A stretch of 64,000 bases of DNA from Oscillospiraceae bacterium (GTDB lineage Bacteria; Bacillota; Clostridia; Oscillospirales; Ruminococcaceae): positions 62,001 to 126,000 of the forward strand of contig JAIKWY010000044.1 in assembly GCA_024684395.1 (NCBI GenBank), read 5' to 3'. The stretch's first letter is position 1. Every line of letters starts with the position of its first letter. Of the stretch, positions 1 through 7,710 are shown in pieces. The translations under genes were made by a program, and so were the position numbers. The notes under the pieces are model-generated. The model was not told the origin of the DNA. It worked only from the letters and a program-made list of their open reading frames with translations, and ran no database searches.

Positions 1-99
1 TTCCTCCCGGCGCAGGATCCGGCTGGATACCACCGCCATAACACCCGCCGCCATCAGAAAGACGGATGATACAAAATGCATGATATTGACCGGCTGCAT
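1..99 (-). CDS. Partial small membrane protein (N-terminal 33 residues)
   Basis: Only the start of this gene is inside the window; it runs off the left edge. Reading leftward from an ATG at 99 gives 33 uninterrupted codons with a hydrophobic stretch (residues about 7-25) that looks like a signal anchor or first membrane segment. A good ribosome binding site (GGGAGG) lies 8 nt before this ATG; an out-of-frame ATG at 104 is less well spaced. It follows the DUF3592-like gene at 119 by 20 bp in the same direction, so it is probably the last visible member of that operon. Too little is visible to name a family; a further DUF3592-like paralogue is possible. Confidence 0.55.
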   Translation of the reverse strand, partial: MQPVNIMHFVSSVFLMAAGVMAVVSSRILRREE

Positions 100-118
100 A
101 CCATTTACCTCCCCCGGA

Positions 119-529
119 TCACGGATTCCAGCCCAGCTCTGCGACCAGACAGAACACGCCGATCACGATCAGTGCGATCCCGAGCAGCAGATCGGCATAG
201 CCCTGCAAGTCCTCGACATTGGAGAACATATACTGCGGATGCGCCGGGTCTGTGTAGACATCGAGCAAGTCGCCCATGCCGCCGACATCGTTCATCGTCC
301 GGAAGTCGGCAGTATGTGCCTCGCCCTCCCAGAAATAGCGCACCGTGTAGCGGTAGCGGGTGGCCCGGCGCAGCTTCTTGATCTTCACAGCGATGATCTC
401 GCCCGTGACAGGTGCCGTGCAGTGCTTCTCCCGCTGCTTCCGCAGGAAATACCGCACGAGCTGCCAGCCGCCCCCGATGAAGAAGATACCCGATACCAAC
501 AGCAAGACCAGCAGATCTTCAATGCTCAT
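119..529 (-). CDS. DUF3592-like membrane protein (paralogue 3 of tandem array)
   Basis: Predicted membrane protein of 136 residues with a hydrophobic segment near each end and an extracytoplasmic or cytoplasmic beta-rich middle. The middle carries the motif VRYFWEGEAHTADF followed by a YTDPAHPQ box, both shared with the two genes upstream, so the three are tandem paralogues. This hairpin topology and the V-x-Y-x-W-x-G signature fit the DUF3592 family, whose function is not known. I chose ATG 529 because AGAGGTG lies 7 nt upstream; a GTG two codons earlier overlaps that site. It lies 16 bp after the next paralogue and is probably in one operon with ychF. Family assignment is by eye. Confidence 0.7.
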   Translation of the reverse strand: MSIEDLLVLLLVSGIFFIGGGWQLVRYFLRKQREKHCTAPVTGEIIAVKIKKLRRATRYRYTVRYFWEGEAHTADFRTMNDVGGMGDLLDVYTDPAHPQYMFSNVEDLQGYADLLLGIALIVIGVFCLVAELGWNP

Positions 530-545
530 CTCCACACCTCTTTTG

Positions 546-953
546 TCAGTTCCAGAAAAGACCGGCGATCATCCAGATCACGCCCGTAGCGATCATCCCG
601 ATGCCCAGCACCAGATGACCGAATGCTGACCCCTCGCCGCAGTCCACCCGGATCTTCTGTGGGTGCATGGGGTCGATATGGATCACGGTCTCCTCATTCG
701 CCTCGCCATAGGATGTGATCGCGCTGAAATCTGTAGTGATCCGCTCGCCCTCCCATTCATAGCGCAGCCTGTAGAAATATTTGTAGCCGTTGCGCCGCTT
801 GACACGCCCCACATCGACAATGGTCGCCGTCACGGGGATGATACAGTCCCGCATATCACGCTTCTGGCGGTGATTCTCCCAGATCAGCGCGCCGCCCCAG
901 ATGAAAAAGATGCACGATGGCAGCATCATGGCCATCAATTTTACAAAGCTCAT
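546..953 (-). CDS. DUF3592-like membrane protein (paralogue 2)
   Basis: A 135-residue protein with an N-terminal hydrophobic segment (about 6-26), a soluble middle with LRYEWEGERITTDF and HIDPMHPQKIRV motifs, and a C-terminal hydrophobic segment (about 112-133). These motifs align directly with those of the genes on both sides, showing tandem duplication. The (Y/H)-I-(D/N)-P-x-H-P box resembles the end of the DUF3592 domain. The ATG has GGAGG 8 nt upstream. The function is unknown; the two-membrane-segment topology suggests an envelope role, but nothing in the sequence points to a substrate. Confidence 0.72.
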   Translation of the reverse strand: MSFVKLMAMMLPSCIFFIWGGALIWENHRQKRDMRDCIIPVTATIVDVGRVKRRNGYKYFYRLRYEWEGERITTDFSAITSYGEANEETVIHIDPMHPQKIRVDCGEGSAFGHLVLGIGMIATGVIWMIAGLFWN

Positions 954-968
954 CTGCGTCGCCTCCGA

Positions 969-1373
969 TCAGATACAGCAGAACCATACCATGAGCCCCC
1001 CGTGAATGATCACCACGACACCCAAAAGCATAAACAGGATGGCTTTGGGAAGGTTGGTCGGTGTTCTGTAACGCTCCGGATGTGTCGGGTTGATGTAAAT
1101 GGCCGTTTCCTCAGTCGCATGCCCGAGAAAAGCCTCTGTCTTAATGTCGATCTTATGCGTTTCGCCGCCGAATTCGTATTCCAGCGTATAGGCATTGCAT
1201 TCGTTAACCTTGGATTCGCCGCCCCATTTGGTATAGCGAGTGCCCTCTACGGTGTAAAAGGAAATGATACGGGCAAGTACCCGTTCAGTGCAGCCGAGAT
1301 GCATTCGCAGCTTCAGGATACCATGCACCAGGAGCAGCACCCCGATGAATGTATAGACAATGAAACCGCCCAT
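969..1373 (-). CDS. DUF3592-like membrane protein (paralogue 1)
   Basis: A 134-residue protein with the same plan as the next two genes: hydrophobic N-terminus, a middle with LEYEFGGETHKIDI and IYINPTHPERYRT, and a hydrophobic C-terminus. It starts 3 bp after the ychF stop codon and has no convincing ribosome binding site of its own, so it is probably translated by coupling to ychF. It is the most divergent of the three in the G-E-x-H-x-x-D-x region. Function unknown. The triplication beside a housekeeping gene is the odd feature here. Confidence 0.72.
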   Translation of the reverse strand: MGGFIVYTFIGVLLLVHGILKLRMHLGCTERVLARIISFYTVEGTRYTKWGGESKVNECNAYTLEYEFGGETHKIDIKTEAFLGHATEETAIYINPTHPERYRTPTNLPKAILFMLLGVVVIIHGGLMVWFCCI

Positions 1374-1376
1374 CGT

Positions 1377-2471
1377 TTATACGTTGAACCGGAACTCCAC
1401 AATATCGCCGTCCTGCATCACATACTCCTTGCCCTCAAGGCGGAGCAGACCCTGCTCACGGGCAGCCGCCATGCTGCCGCACTTCTCGAGGTCGGAGAAT
1501 GCCACGATCTCGGCACGGATGAAGCCCTTCTCGAAGTCGGTATGGATCTTGCCGGCTGCCTGCGGTGCCTTGGTGCCCTTGGTGATCGTCCAGGCACGCA
1601 CCTCCTGCTTGCCGGCGGTCAGGAACGAGATGAGCCCCAGCAGGCTGTAGCCCGTCTGGATGATACGGTTCAGACCGGACTCCTCCAGCCCCAGCTCTTC
1701 GAGGAACATCGCCTTGTCCTCGTCGCTCATGTCGGAGATCTCCGCTTCGGTCTGTGCGCAGATGGGCAGCACGGCAGCGTGCTCCTCCTCGGCGATCGCC
1801 TTGACCGCCTGGAAATGCTGCTGGTTCGCCAGGTCGCCGGTGAAATCTGCCTCGCAGAGATTCGCCGCATAGATGACAGGCTTTGCCGACAGCAGCGGTG
1901 TGTCGGTCATGAACTCCTTCTCGTCATCGGTCATGTCAAAGCTGCGGGCGGACTTGCCCTCTTCGAGATGTGCCAGCAGACGCTCGAAGAAATCCACCTG
2001 CACGGCAGCCTTCTTGTCGCCCTTCATCAGCTTCTTGGCACGGTCGATGCGGCGCTGTACCATCTCCATGTCTGCAAAGATCAGTTCGAGGTTGATCGTC
2101 TCGATGTCACGGGCAGGGTTGATGCTGCCGTCTACATGGATGATGTCGATGTCCTCGAAGCAGCGCACCACATGCACGATGGCATCCACCTCACGGATGT
2201 CGGCAAGGAACTTGTTGCCAAGACCCTCGCCCTTGGAAGCGCCCTTGACCAGACCCGCAATGTCCACAAACTCCAGCGTTGCCGGCTTGAAGCTGTCCGG
2301 CTCGTACATCTTCGCCAGATAGTCGAGACGGCTGTCCGGCACGGATACCACGCCGACGTTCTTCTCGATGGTGCAGAACGGATAGTTGGCGGACTGCGCA
2401 CCGGCGTTCGTCAGTGCGTTGAAGAGTGTGCTTTTCCCGACATTCGGGAGACCTACCATACCTAATTTCAT
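1377..2471 (-). CDS. ychF: Ribosome-binding ATPase YchF
   Basis: YchF/Obg-like universally conserved P-loop ATPase of 364 residues, the normal family length. The P-loop [15 protein letters not shown] is at the N-terminus, the switch II motif [16 protein letters not shown] near residue 69, and the usual NKxD is replaced by NLCEADF, the change that gives this family ATP rather than GTP preference. A helical insertion follows, and the C-terminal TGS domain ends in the typical [11 protein letters not shown]. The family binds the ribosome and is linked to stress responses. AAGGAG precedes the ATG. It appears to head an operon with three DUF3592-like genes. Confidence 0.97.
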   Translation of the reverse strand: MKLGMVGLPNVGKSTLFNALTNAGAQSANYPFCTIEKNVGVVSVPDSRLDYLAKMYEPDSFKPATLEFVDIAGLVKGASKGEGLGNKFLADIREVDAIVHVVRCFEDIDIIHVDGSINPARDIETINLELIFADMEMVQRRIDRAKKLMKGDKKAAVQVDFFERLLAHLEEGKSARSFDMTDDEKEFMTDTPLLSAKPVIYAANLCEADFTGDLANQQHFQAVKAIAEEEHAAVLPICAQTEAEISDMSDEDKAMFLEELGLEESGLNRIIQTGYSLLGLISFLTAGKQEVRAWTITKGTKAPQAAGKIHTDFEKGFIRAEIVAFSDLEKCGSMAAAREQGLLRLEGKEYVMQDGDIVEFRFNV

Positions 2472-2625
2472 AAATGCTACTCCTTACAGTTTAATGTGAT
2501 GTGGATGGTTTTTTTGCGGTCGCTCTGCGACCGCTTAGGGGGGCTACTCGCCCCCTCAACCCCTCGGCAGGGCGGTGACCGCCCTGCACCCGCATCTTTT
2601 TTTTATCAATTGACAGGCTTGTTGA
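2472..2625. repeat. Intergenic hairpin array (class II repeat)
   Basis: This gap between ychF and the next gene holds three GC-rich inverted repeats. One is GCGGTCGC-TCT-GCGACCGC at about 2516-2534, followed by TTAGGGGGGC; the 31 bp from 2514 to 2544 recur with one change at 54736-54766. Next are a GGGG/CCCC pairing near 2538-2554 and CAGGGCGG-TGA-CCGCCCTG near 2568-2585. A run of eight T follows on the plus strand and of seven T precedes, so either flank could act as a terminator, but the function is not shown by the sequence. Confidence 0.7.
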
Positions 2626-3150
2626 TCACGCAAAGTTTTCCGCATACCACTCCTGATACGCTGCTCTGGCGTTCAGGCGCTCGGCACGCTCCGCATTGGA
2701 ATCCTCCGGCGGCATGTACTCGGCGTTGATGATCATGGCTTCACGCACTGCACCTTCGCCGAAGAGCTTCTCCTCGTCAAGCTGCTTCATGACACGCTCC
2801 ATCATGTCCATCCAGTCCTCGATGGCGGCATCGTACTCGTCATCGTTGTCGATGGCGTCCATCTGCCCGTTGAAAACCTGTTCCAGCTCGGTGAAGTATT
2901 CCTCATAGCCGTAGCCGCAATACGGAGAATCCGCATACGACCATTTCAGCTCCTCGGCGGAATAGTTCCCGTCATTCGCGTCCACCGCCTGCTGCAATGC
3001 CTCCTCCGAGAAGGCCGCTATGAACGGCGTGGCGCACTCGGACATGATCAGCGTGCAGTAGTAGTAATGCTCCGGGTGCTCCTTGAACAGCGCCTGAAAC
3101 ACATTCCGGGTCGCATCCAGCAGGACTTCATAGTTTTTTGTCTCGCTCAT
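2626..3150 (-). CDS. DUF4303-like protein
   Basis: A 174-residue, acidic, soluble protein without a signal peptide or membrane segment. The N-terminal LFKEHPEHYYYCTLIMSECA stretch and the later PYCGYGYEEYFTELEQVF resemble DUF4303-type proteins, which are found in polymorphic-toxin immunity-like settings and as stand-alone proteins; this match is from memory and weak. AAAGGAG precedes the ATG. It stands alone between two repeat-rich gaps, so the context gives no job for it. An SMI1/KNR4-like immunity fold is an alternative. Confidence 0.5.
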   Translation of the reverse strand: MSETKNYEVLLDATRNVFQALFKEHPEHYYYCTLIMSECATPFIAAFSEEALQQAVDANDGNYSAEELKWSYADSPYCGYGYEEYFTELEQVFNGQMDAIDNDDEYDAAIEDWMDMMERVMKQLDEEKLFGEGAVREAMIINAEYMPPEDSNAERAERLNARAAYQEWYAENFA

Positions 3151-3338
3151 AATATAAGCTCCTTTACCCTGATAGACAAGTAGCGCTTGCCCCCTCCGCC
3201 GCCATACGGCGGCACCTCCCCCAAAGGGGGAGAAAGGGATTTTAAGGGGGGTGCACCCCCTTAACCCGCTTTATCTATTTATTAGTTTACAGCTCAAAAC
3301 CGCCTGATATGGCGGCTTCGAGGTTATTTCGGGGTCAT
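3151..3338. repeat. Intergenic hairpin array (class II, CCGCCGCC type)
   Basis: The gap contains an array of perfect hairpins: CCGCCG-CCATA-CGGCGG (3197-3213 region), CTCCCCC-AAA-GGGGGAG (about 3216-3232) and AAGGGGG-TGCA-CCCCCTT (about 3244-3262). The same arrangement, with the same unpaired spacers and different paired bases, occurs at 29898-29976, and a more distant version at 60150-60215. No reading frame or promoter is evident. Confidence 0.75.
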
Positions 3339-6053
3339 TTAAGATGTCGTATCGTTATGATGCTCGTTGATATCCGCCATGATGGCAGAGCTGCGCATGG
3401 TGAACTGACCGGTGCGGGAGCCTGCTTCATAGGGCTTGGCAGCGGAGATATATGCCCGCAGCTCCGTATGATCGAGCGATACATCGCCGGATCCCTTGGC
3501 ATCGCCGATGCCGGTGATCTCGCCGCCCTCGGCATTGACCTGTACCTTGCAGTTGTTGACATCGACCTTGACATCGCCGCCGATGGCACCGATGCAGGCG
3601 CCGTAATTCGTGCGGACGAAGAACCGCAGTTCGGCATCCGAAACGAGGATCTCGCCCGTGCCCTTGTTCAGCACGCCGATGCCGACGACCTTGTTGCCGC
3701 CGCCGTTGAAGCTTAGATCGGAATAGCACTTCACATGCGTCTCGCCCGTGAGTGCGCCCATGCCGATGCCGCTGATGCCGTTGACCTCAATGCTGAGCTT
3801 GCAGGCTGCATCCGAATAGATGATCGAGCCGCCGTCCGTGCAGCCGATGCCGAGCGCATTGGGCGAACCCACGCTGACATGCACCTCGCCGGATTGCAGC
3901 ACGATCTCGGAATCGTCCGGATTGGAGCCGCCGCCGATGCCGATGCCCCGGTCGCTGTTGCAGAGCAGCTCCACAAGACCGGTGGATTCGAGCGTGATAT
4001 TGCCGTAGCTGCTGTCGCAGTCGCCGCCGATGCAGTAGCCGAATTTGGAGAAGCAGTCCACCTTCAGATCACCCGATCCGAGCAGATGGAAATACGCCCC
4101 CTCCGGCACCCGGATGCCCGTGAAGTTCAGGACATTCTTGCCCTCGGCGATGAGCGAGAGCTGTGCATAGCTCCCGACCGAGATGGTCGGCTTCTCCCGG
4201 CAGATCATGTTCACGTTCCGCAGCGTCAGCTCGCAGCTGTGGTTGTCCATGACCGTGATGTGCATGGGCACCTGCTTTTCGGGGTCGCCGATGATGGTCA
4301 GCTGGTGGCGGAACACATGGATGTCCGTGTAATTCTGGAGCGCCAGCTCGACAAGATCCAGCTCCGTGTCATTGTGTGCATTGTAGATCTTGCGGGCACT
4401 GGTCGTGCCTTCGAGATTCGTGTTGATGATGACATCCCGTACCTCCTTGGAGATCTCCTCGAGGAGGTAGGGTGTCGGACGGGCGGTATAGAAGCCCTGG
4501 AACAGATCCACACCCATGCGGATGAGCGTCTTGAGGTCAGCTTCCTCCTCCACGCCCTCGGCAAGCACGGTGATCTGGTTGTCATGTGCATAGTCGATGA
4601 TACCGGCAACGAGCTGCTGCTTCTTGGAGTTCTTGCAGATGCCGTCGATCAGCTCCCGGTCGATCTTGACGAAGTTCGGCATATTCTTGAGCAGCGTCGC
4701 CGTATTGGCATAGCCGCTGCCGTAGTCGTCGATGGCAAGCCCGCAGCCGACCAGATGGCAGCGCTCCCGCAGCGTGCGGAGCGTCTCCTCGGAGCCCTCG
4801 GACTGCTCGATGATCTCGATGACCGCCCTGCCGAGCAGATCCTCGTAGGTCAGACGCAGCTCGCCCCAGTCGCCGTCGCAGAGGATGCGGGTCGGGATGC
4901 AGTTGATGAACAGCTTGCGGTCAGAGAAGGCATTCTGATGCTCGCTCAGATACCGCAGCGTATTGAACAGCGTGAGCTTCTCGATCTCATAGAGGCAGTT
5001 GTACTTCTCAGCCAGCTCGAGGAGCCGTGCCGGTGCAAAGTGCTCCGAGCGCATCAGCGCCTCATAGCCGATGATATTGCCGTTGTGCGCATCCACGATC
5101 GGCTGGAAGTGGTAGGAGAGCTTGTTCTGGTTGAGCGTCTCGTTGAAGAGCTGTTCCTCCCGGTATTCGTCCTTCTTGCGGTCGAAATCGGTCAGGGAGA
5201 AGTGGACGATGGGGTTCTGGCTGCTGTGCTGTGTCTCAAACAGCGCAAATTCGGCGCATGTGATGAGTCCCCGCAGCGAATCGCTGTCCTCCGGGAACAC
5301 CGCAAGCCCCGCATGAAGATCAAGGCTGTTGGAGGTGTCCGTCTCGATCGCCTGTCCGAAGTCATCCGAGATGATGCACTCCGCAACGGCAGTTCTCATA
5401 TGCCGGAGCTGCGCCTCCACGGTCTTTTCATCCATCCCGAAGAAGCTGACATAGAAATCCTGGAAGCCCTTGACGGCAAACAGCACCTGCTCGCCGGCAA
5501 AGCGCCCGAGCACCTCTGCCACGGAAGCCATGCAGTAGTTGCTGCTGCCGGAGACAGAGAAGTCAGCGACCTTGTCGAGACCGGAGATATGTACAGCGGC
5601 GATCCGGAACGGCATGCCGTCCTGCATTTTCCGCTGGATGGTGCGGGAGAAGGCGGGAACGAGCATCATGCCCGTGACCTCGTCATATTCCTGGAGGTCG
5701 GCATTCTGCTGGGATACCCGGCGGGTGATCTCCTCCACAAATCCGATCTCCTCATCGGAGCGGCGTGTGAGATGGAGCTTCAGCCAGCGCTTTTCGGCAC
5801 CGGTGCGGATGAGATAGAGGTTCTGCTCATTCTCCACAGGCTCCTGCATCAGCTTTTTGAGCATCGCCTGATACTCCTCCCGTGGCAGGCTCTTGCCGAC
5901 CGAGAGGATGCGCTGGGCGTTGTCATCAAAAAAGACGGTCTGGACGGAATCCTTGTAGGTAAACACACCGATGGTGTGGAACAGATCTGCAAACAGCTTC
6001 CAGTCGTCGGAGAGCTGCACATGGTTTTGTCTGGTGAATCGAAAGATACCCAT
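3339..6053 (-). CDS. EAL-domain protein with degenerate GGDEF and C-terminal GIG-repeat domain
   Basis: Likely cyclic-di-GMP phosphodiesterase, 904 residues, no signal peptide or membrane segment. Order: PAS-like region (about 10-110); degenerate GGDEF (about 117-265) where GGDEF has become GFQDF, so not a cyclase; EAL domain (about 285-530) with EALMR, FINC, EIIEQSE, IDDYGSGYA, VKIDRE, AEGVE and FQGFY, so all usual metal and catalytic residues seem present; then about 320 residues with seven copies of a roughly 45-residue unit centred on G-I-G (for example GIGIGGG, ALGIG, GIGMG, VVGIG, TGIGDAKG), likely a right-handed beta-solenoid. Start ATG 6053 follows AAAGGATAATCCT; an upstream in-frame ATG at 6092 lies close to the promoter. 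GIG-type repeats are more usual in extracellular proteins, so their presence here is odd. Confidence 0.88.
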   Translation of the reverse strand: MGIFRFTRQNHVQLSDDWKLFADLFHTIGVFTYKDSVQTVFFDDNAQRILSVGKSLPREEYQAMLKKLMQEPVENEQNLYLIRTGAEKRWLKLHLTRRSDEEIGFVEEITRRVSQQNADLQEYDEVTGMMLVPAFSRTIQRKMQDGMPFRIAAVHISGLDKVADFSVSGSSNYCMASVAEVLGRFAGEQVLFAVKGFQDFYVSFFGMDEKTVEAQLRHMRTAVAECIISDDFGQAIETDTSNSLDLHAGLAVFPEDSDSLRGLITCAEFALFETQHSSQNPIVHFSLTDFDRKKDEYREEQLFNETLNQNKLSYHFQPIVDAHNGNIIGYEALMRSEHFAPARLLELAEKYNCLYEIEKLTLFNTLRYLSEHQNAFSDRKLFINCIPTRILCDGDWGELRLTYEDLLGRAVIEIIEQSEGSEETLRTLRERCHLVGCGLAIDDYGSGYANTATLLKNMPNFVKIDRELIDGICKNSKKQQLVAGIIDYAHDNQITVLAEGVEEEADLKTLIRMGVDLFQGFYTARPTPYLLEEISKEVRDVIINTNLEGTTSARKIYNAHNDTELDLVELALQNYTDIHVFRHQLTIIGDPEKQVPMHITVMDNHSCELTLRNVNMICREKPTISVGSYAQLSLIAEGKNVLNFTGIRVPEGAYFHLLGSGDLKVDCFSKFGYCIGGDCDSSYGNITLESTGLVELLCNSDRGIGIGGGSNPDDSEIVLQSGEVHVSVGSPNALGIGCTDGGSIIYSDAACKLSIEVNGISGIGMGALTGETHVKCYSDLSFNGGGNKVVGIGVLNKGTGEILVSDAELRFFVRTNYGACIGAIGGDVKVDVNNCKVQVNAEGGEITGIGDAKGSGDVSLDHTELRAYISAAKPYEAGSRTGQFTMRSSAIMADINEHHNDTTS

Positions 6054-6124
6054 AGGATTATCCTTTCTGCCGGACGGATCACGCTCCGTCATCAGCGGTT
6101 TCGGTTCAAAATCATCACCTTTTA

Positions 6125-6154
6125 TTATACCGGAAAAAGGGGGTGGTTGTCAAT
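6125..6154 (-). promoter_or_regulatory. Promoter for the EAL gene
   Basis: On the minus strand TTGACA (6149-6154) and TATAAT (6125-6130) are separated by 18 bp, a consensus vegetative promoter. The predicted start lies about 65 bp before the chosen ATG. Confidence 0.85.
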
Positions 6155-6235
6155 GCTTTATGTAAAAAAAGCAGGGATATATTTTGTATAAGTTAACGAA
6201 ACAAACCAAATACTGCCAATCCCTGCGACCCGGTG

Positions 6236-6275
6236 AAAAAATGACATCGCCCCCGATGCTTCCCGCATCAGGGGC
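6236..6275 (-). terminator. Probable terminator of the AI-2E permease gene
   Basis: On the minus strand a GCCCCTGATGC / GCATCGGGGGC stem (6249-6275) is followed, after 7 nt, by a run of T (6236-6241). The gap before the T run makes it a weaker than usual terminator. Confidence 0.55.
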
Positions 6276-6282
6276 AATAGGA

Positions 6283-7695
6283 TCACTTGGACTTTCTCAG
6301 CTTCTCAATACCATTGGAGATATTAACGCCCGCTTTTTTGAGGAACTCCCCGAAGCGCCGGATCTCCGGCACACGTTCGGCAGCCTCCTCGGCGGCTTCT
6401 TCCTTGCGTTTTTCCTCCTCCGGCCGGAGCCCGAACTCCGTTTCAAGGTGCTTCTTGCGCAGGTTCCGGTCAGTCCAGTCGCTGGCGATCTCATAGGCAA
6501 ATGCCACAACGGGCGGTCCGAGCACGAAGCCCGGTACACCGAGGATCGCACTACCCAGCAAGCATCCGAAGATCGACCAGAACGGCCGCAGTCCGATGCG
6601 CGCACCGACGATATGCGGATCGAGGAAGCTGCTGTCGAACTGCTGGAGTGCCACCACGATGATGACATACGGGATCACCGCAGACGGATTCTCGAAGAGC
6701 ACCAGCAGACCCGTGACGCAGCCGCCGACGATGGGACCGAAGAACGGCACCACATTCGTCACGCCCACGATCACAGCGAGCAGCACCGGATAGGGGTAGT
6801 CGAACCACGGCAGCAGATTGGCGAAGCTCACCAGAATGAAATGGATCACGCCGATGATGAACGAGTCGAAGATCTTGCCGTGGATGGCAGCGCTCAGCTT
6901 CTTGTTGCCGCGCTTGAGCATCTCGCTCGTTACCTCGGCAGACTTGGTCGGCAGGATCGTGAACATCACCTGCTTGAACTGATTGAGCAGCTTTTCCTTG
7001 TCGATCGTCACATAGGTCGAGATGATGAGGCCGATGACCAGATTATAGACGATGCTGAATGCGCCCTTGACACCGGTGAAGAAGTATCCGCCGATGGTCT
7101 GTGCCTGCTTGGGAAGCTCGGTGCTCAGCCATTTCTCAGCCGCTTCTAAAGCGTTCAGGATCGCACCGTTGGCATACTGCCCGATGGTGCTCGCGTCGTC
7201 AAAGAATGTCCGGTTGCGGAGCTGTACCATCAGGCGATCCACCTGCGACGGCAGCTCCTTGACGATGCCGGTGATGCTGTTGTAGATCTCCGGGATGACC
7301 AGCAGCAGCAGCACGGTGATCAGCGCAATGGCTGTCAGCAGCGTCAGCAGCGCCGAAGCGACCCGGATACGCTTGGGACCTTTCTCGGACAATGGTTTTT
7401 TCTGCGTGAAGATCTCGATCAGATTGCGTTCATAGAACCGGGCGACCGGACCGAGCAGATAGGCAAAGACCAGACCCCAGAGCACCGGACTGATGCCCTT
7501 GAAGATCATTCCCAGATACCCGGTGATCTCCCCGAGCGACTGGATCAGATAGTAGAAGATGATCGCAGCCGCAACGGTCAGCAGCGTCCAGAGCGATTTC
7601 TGGGCATTCTCCCGCCAGGTATACCGGTGGAAGCCCTCCGCCTTCATCTCGGAGATCTCCGGTTCGATCCCGACATTTGTTTCTTTATCTTTCAA
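6283..7695 (-). CDS. AI-2E family transporter (permease)
   Basis: Polytopic membrane protein of 470 residues in the PF01594 AI-2E/YdiK/TqsA family. It has two N-terminal membrane segments, a long soluble coiled region (about 130-220), and a C-terminal membrane core with VPFFGPIVGG and DPHIVGARIGLRPFWSIFG, motifs typical of the family. Members export varied small solutes; the name does not prove autoinducer-2 transport. The tail (about 415-470) is lysine/glutamate rich and cytoplasmic. The start is TTG at 7695 with AAAGGAG 7 nt upstream; no ATG is better placed. It follows ppk1 by 15 bp and is probably co-transcribed with it. Confidence 0.9.
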   Translation of the reverse strand: MKDKETNVGIEPEISEMKAEGFHRYTWRENAQKSLWTLLTVAAAIIFYYLIQSLGEITGYLGMIFKGISPVLWGLVFAYLLGPVARFYERNLIEIFTQKKPLSEKGPKRIRVASALLTLLTAIALITVLLLLVIPEIYNSITGIVKELPSQVDRLMVQLRNRTFFDDASTIGQYANGAILNALEAAEKWLSTELPKQAQTIGGYFFTGVKGAFSIVYNLVIGLIISTYVTIDKEKLLNQFKQVMFTILPTKSAEVTSEMLKRGNKKLSAAIHGKIFDSFIIGVIHFILVSFANLLPWFDYPYPVLLAVIVGVTNVVPFFGPIVGGCVTGLLVLFENPSAVIPYVIIVVALQQFDSSFLDPHIVGARIGLRPFWSIFGCLLGSAILGVPGFVLGPPVVAFAYEIASDWTDRNLRKKHLETEFGLRPEEEKRKEEAAEEAAERVPEIRRFGEFLKKAGVNISNGIEKLRKSK

Positions 7696-7710
7696 AATGC
7701 TCTCCTTTCG

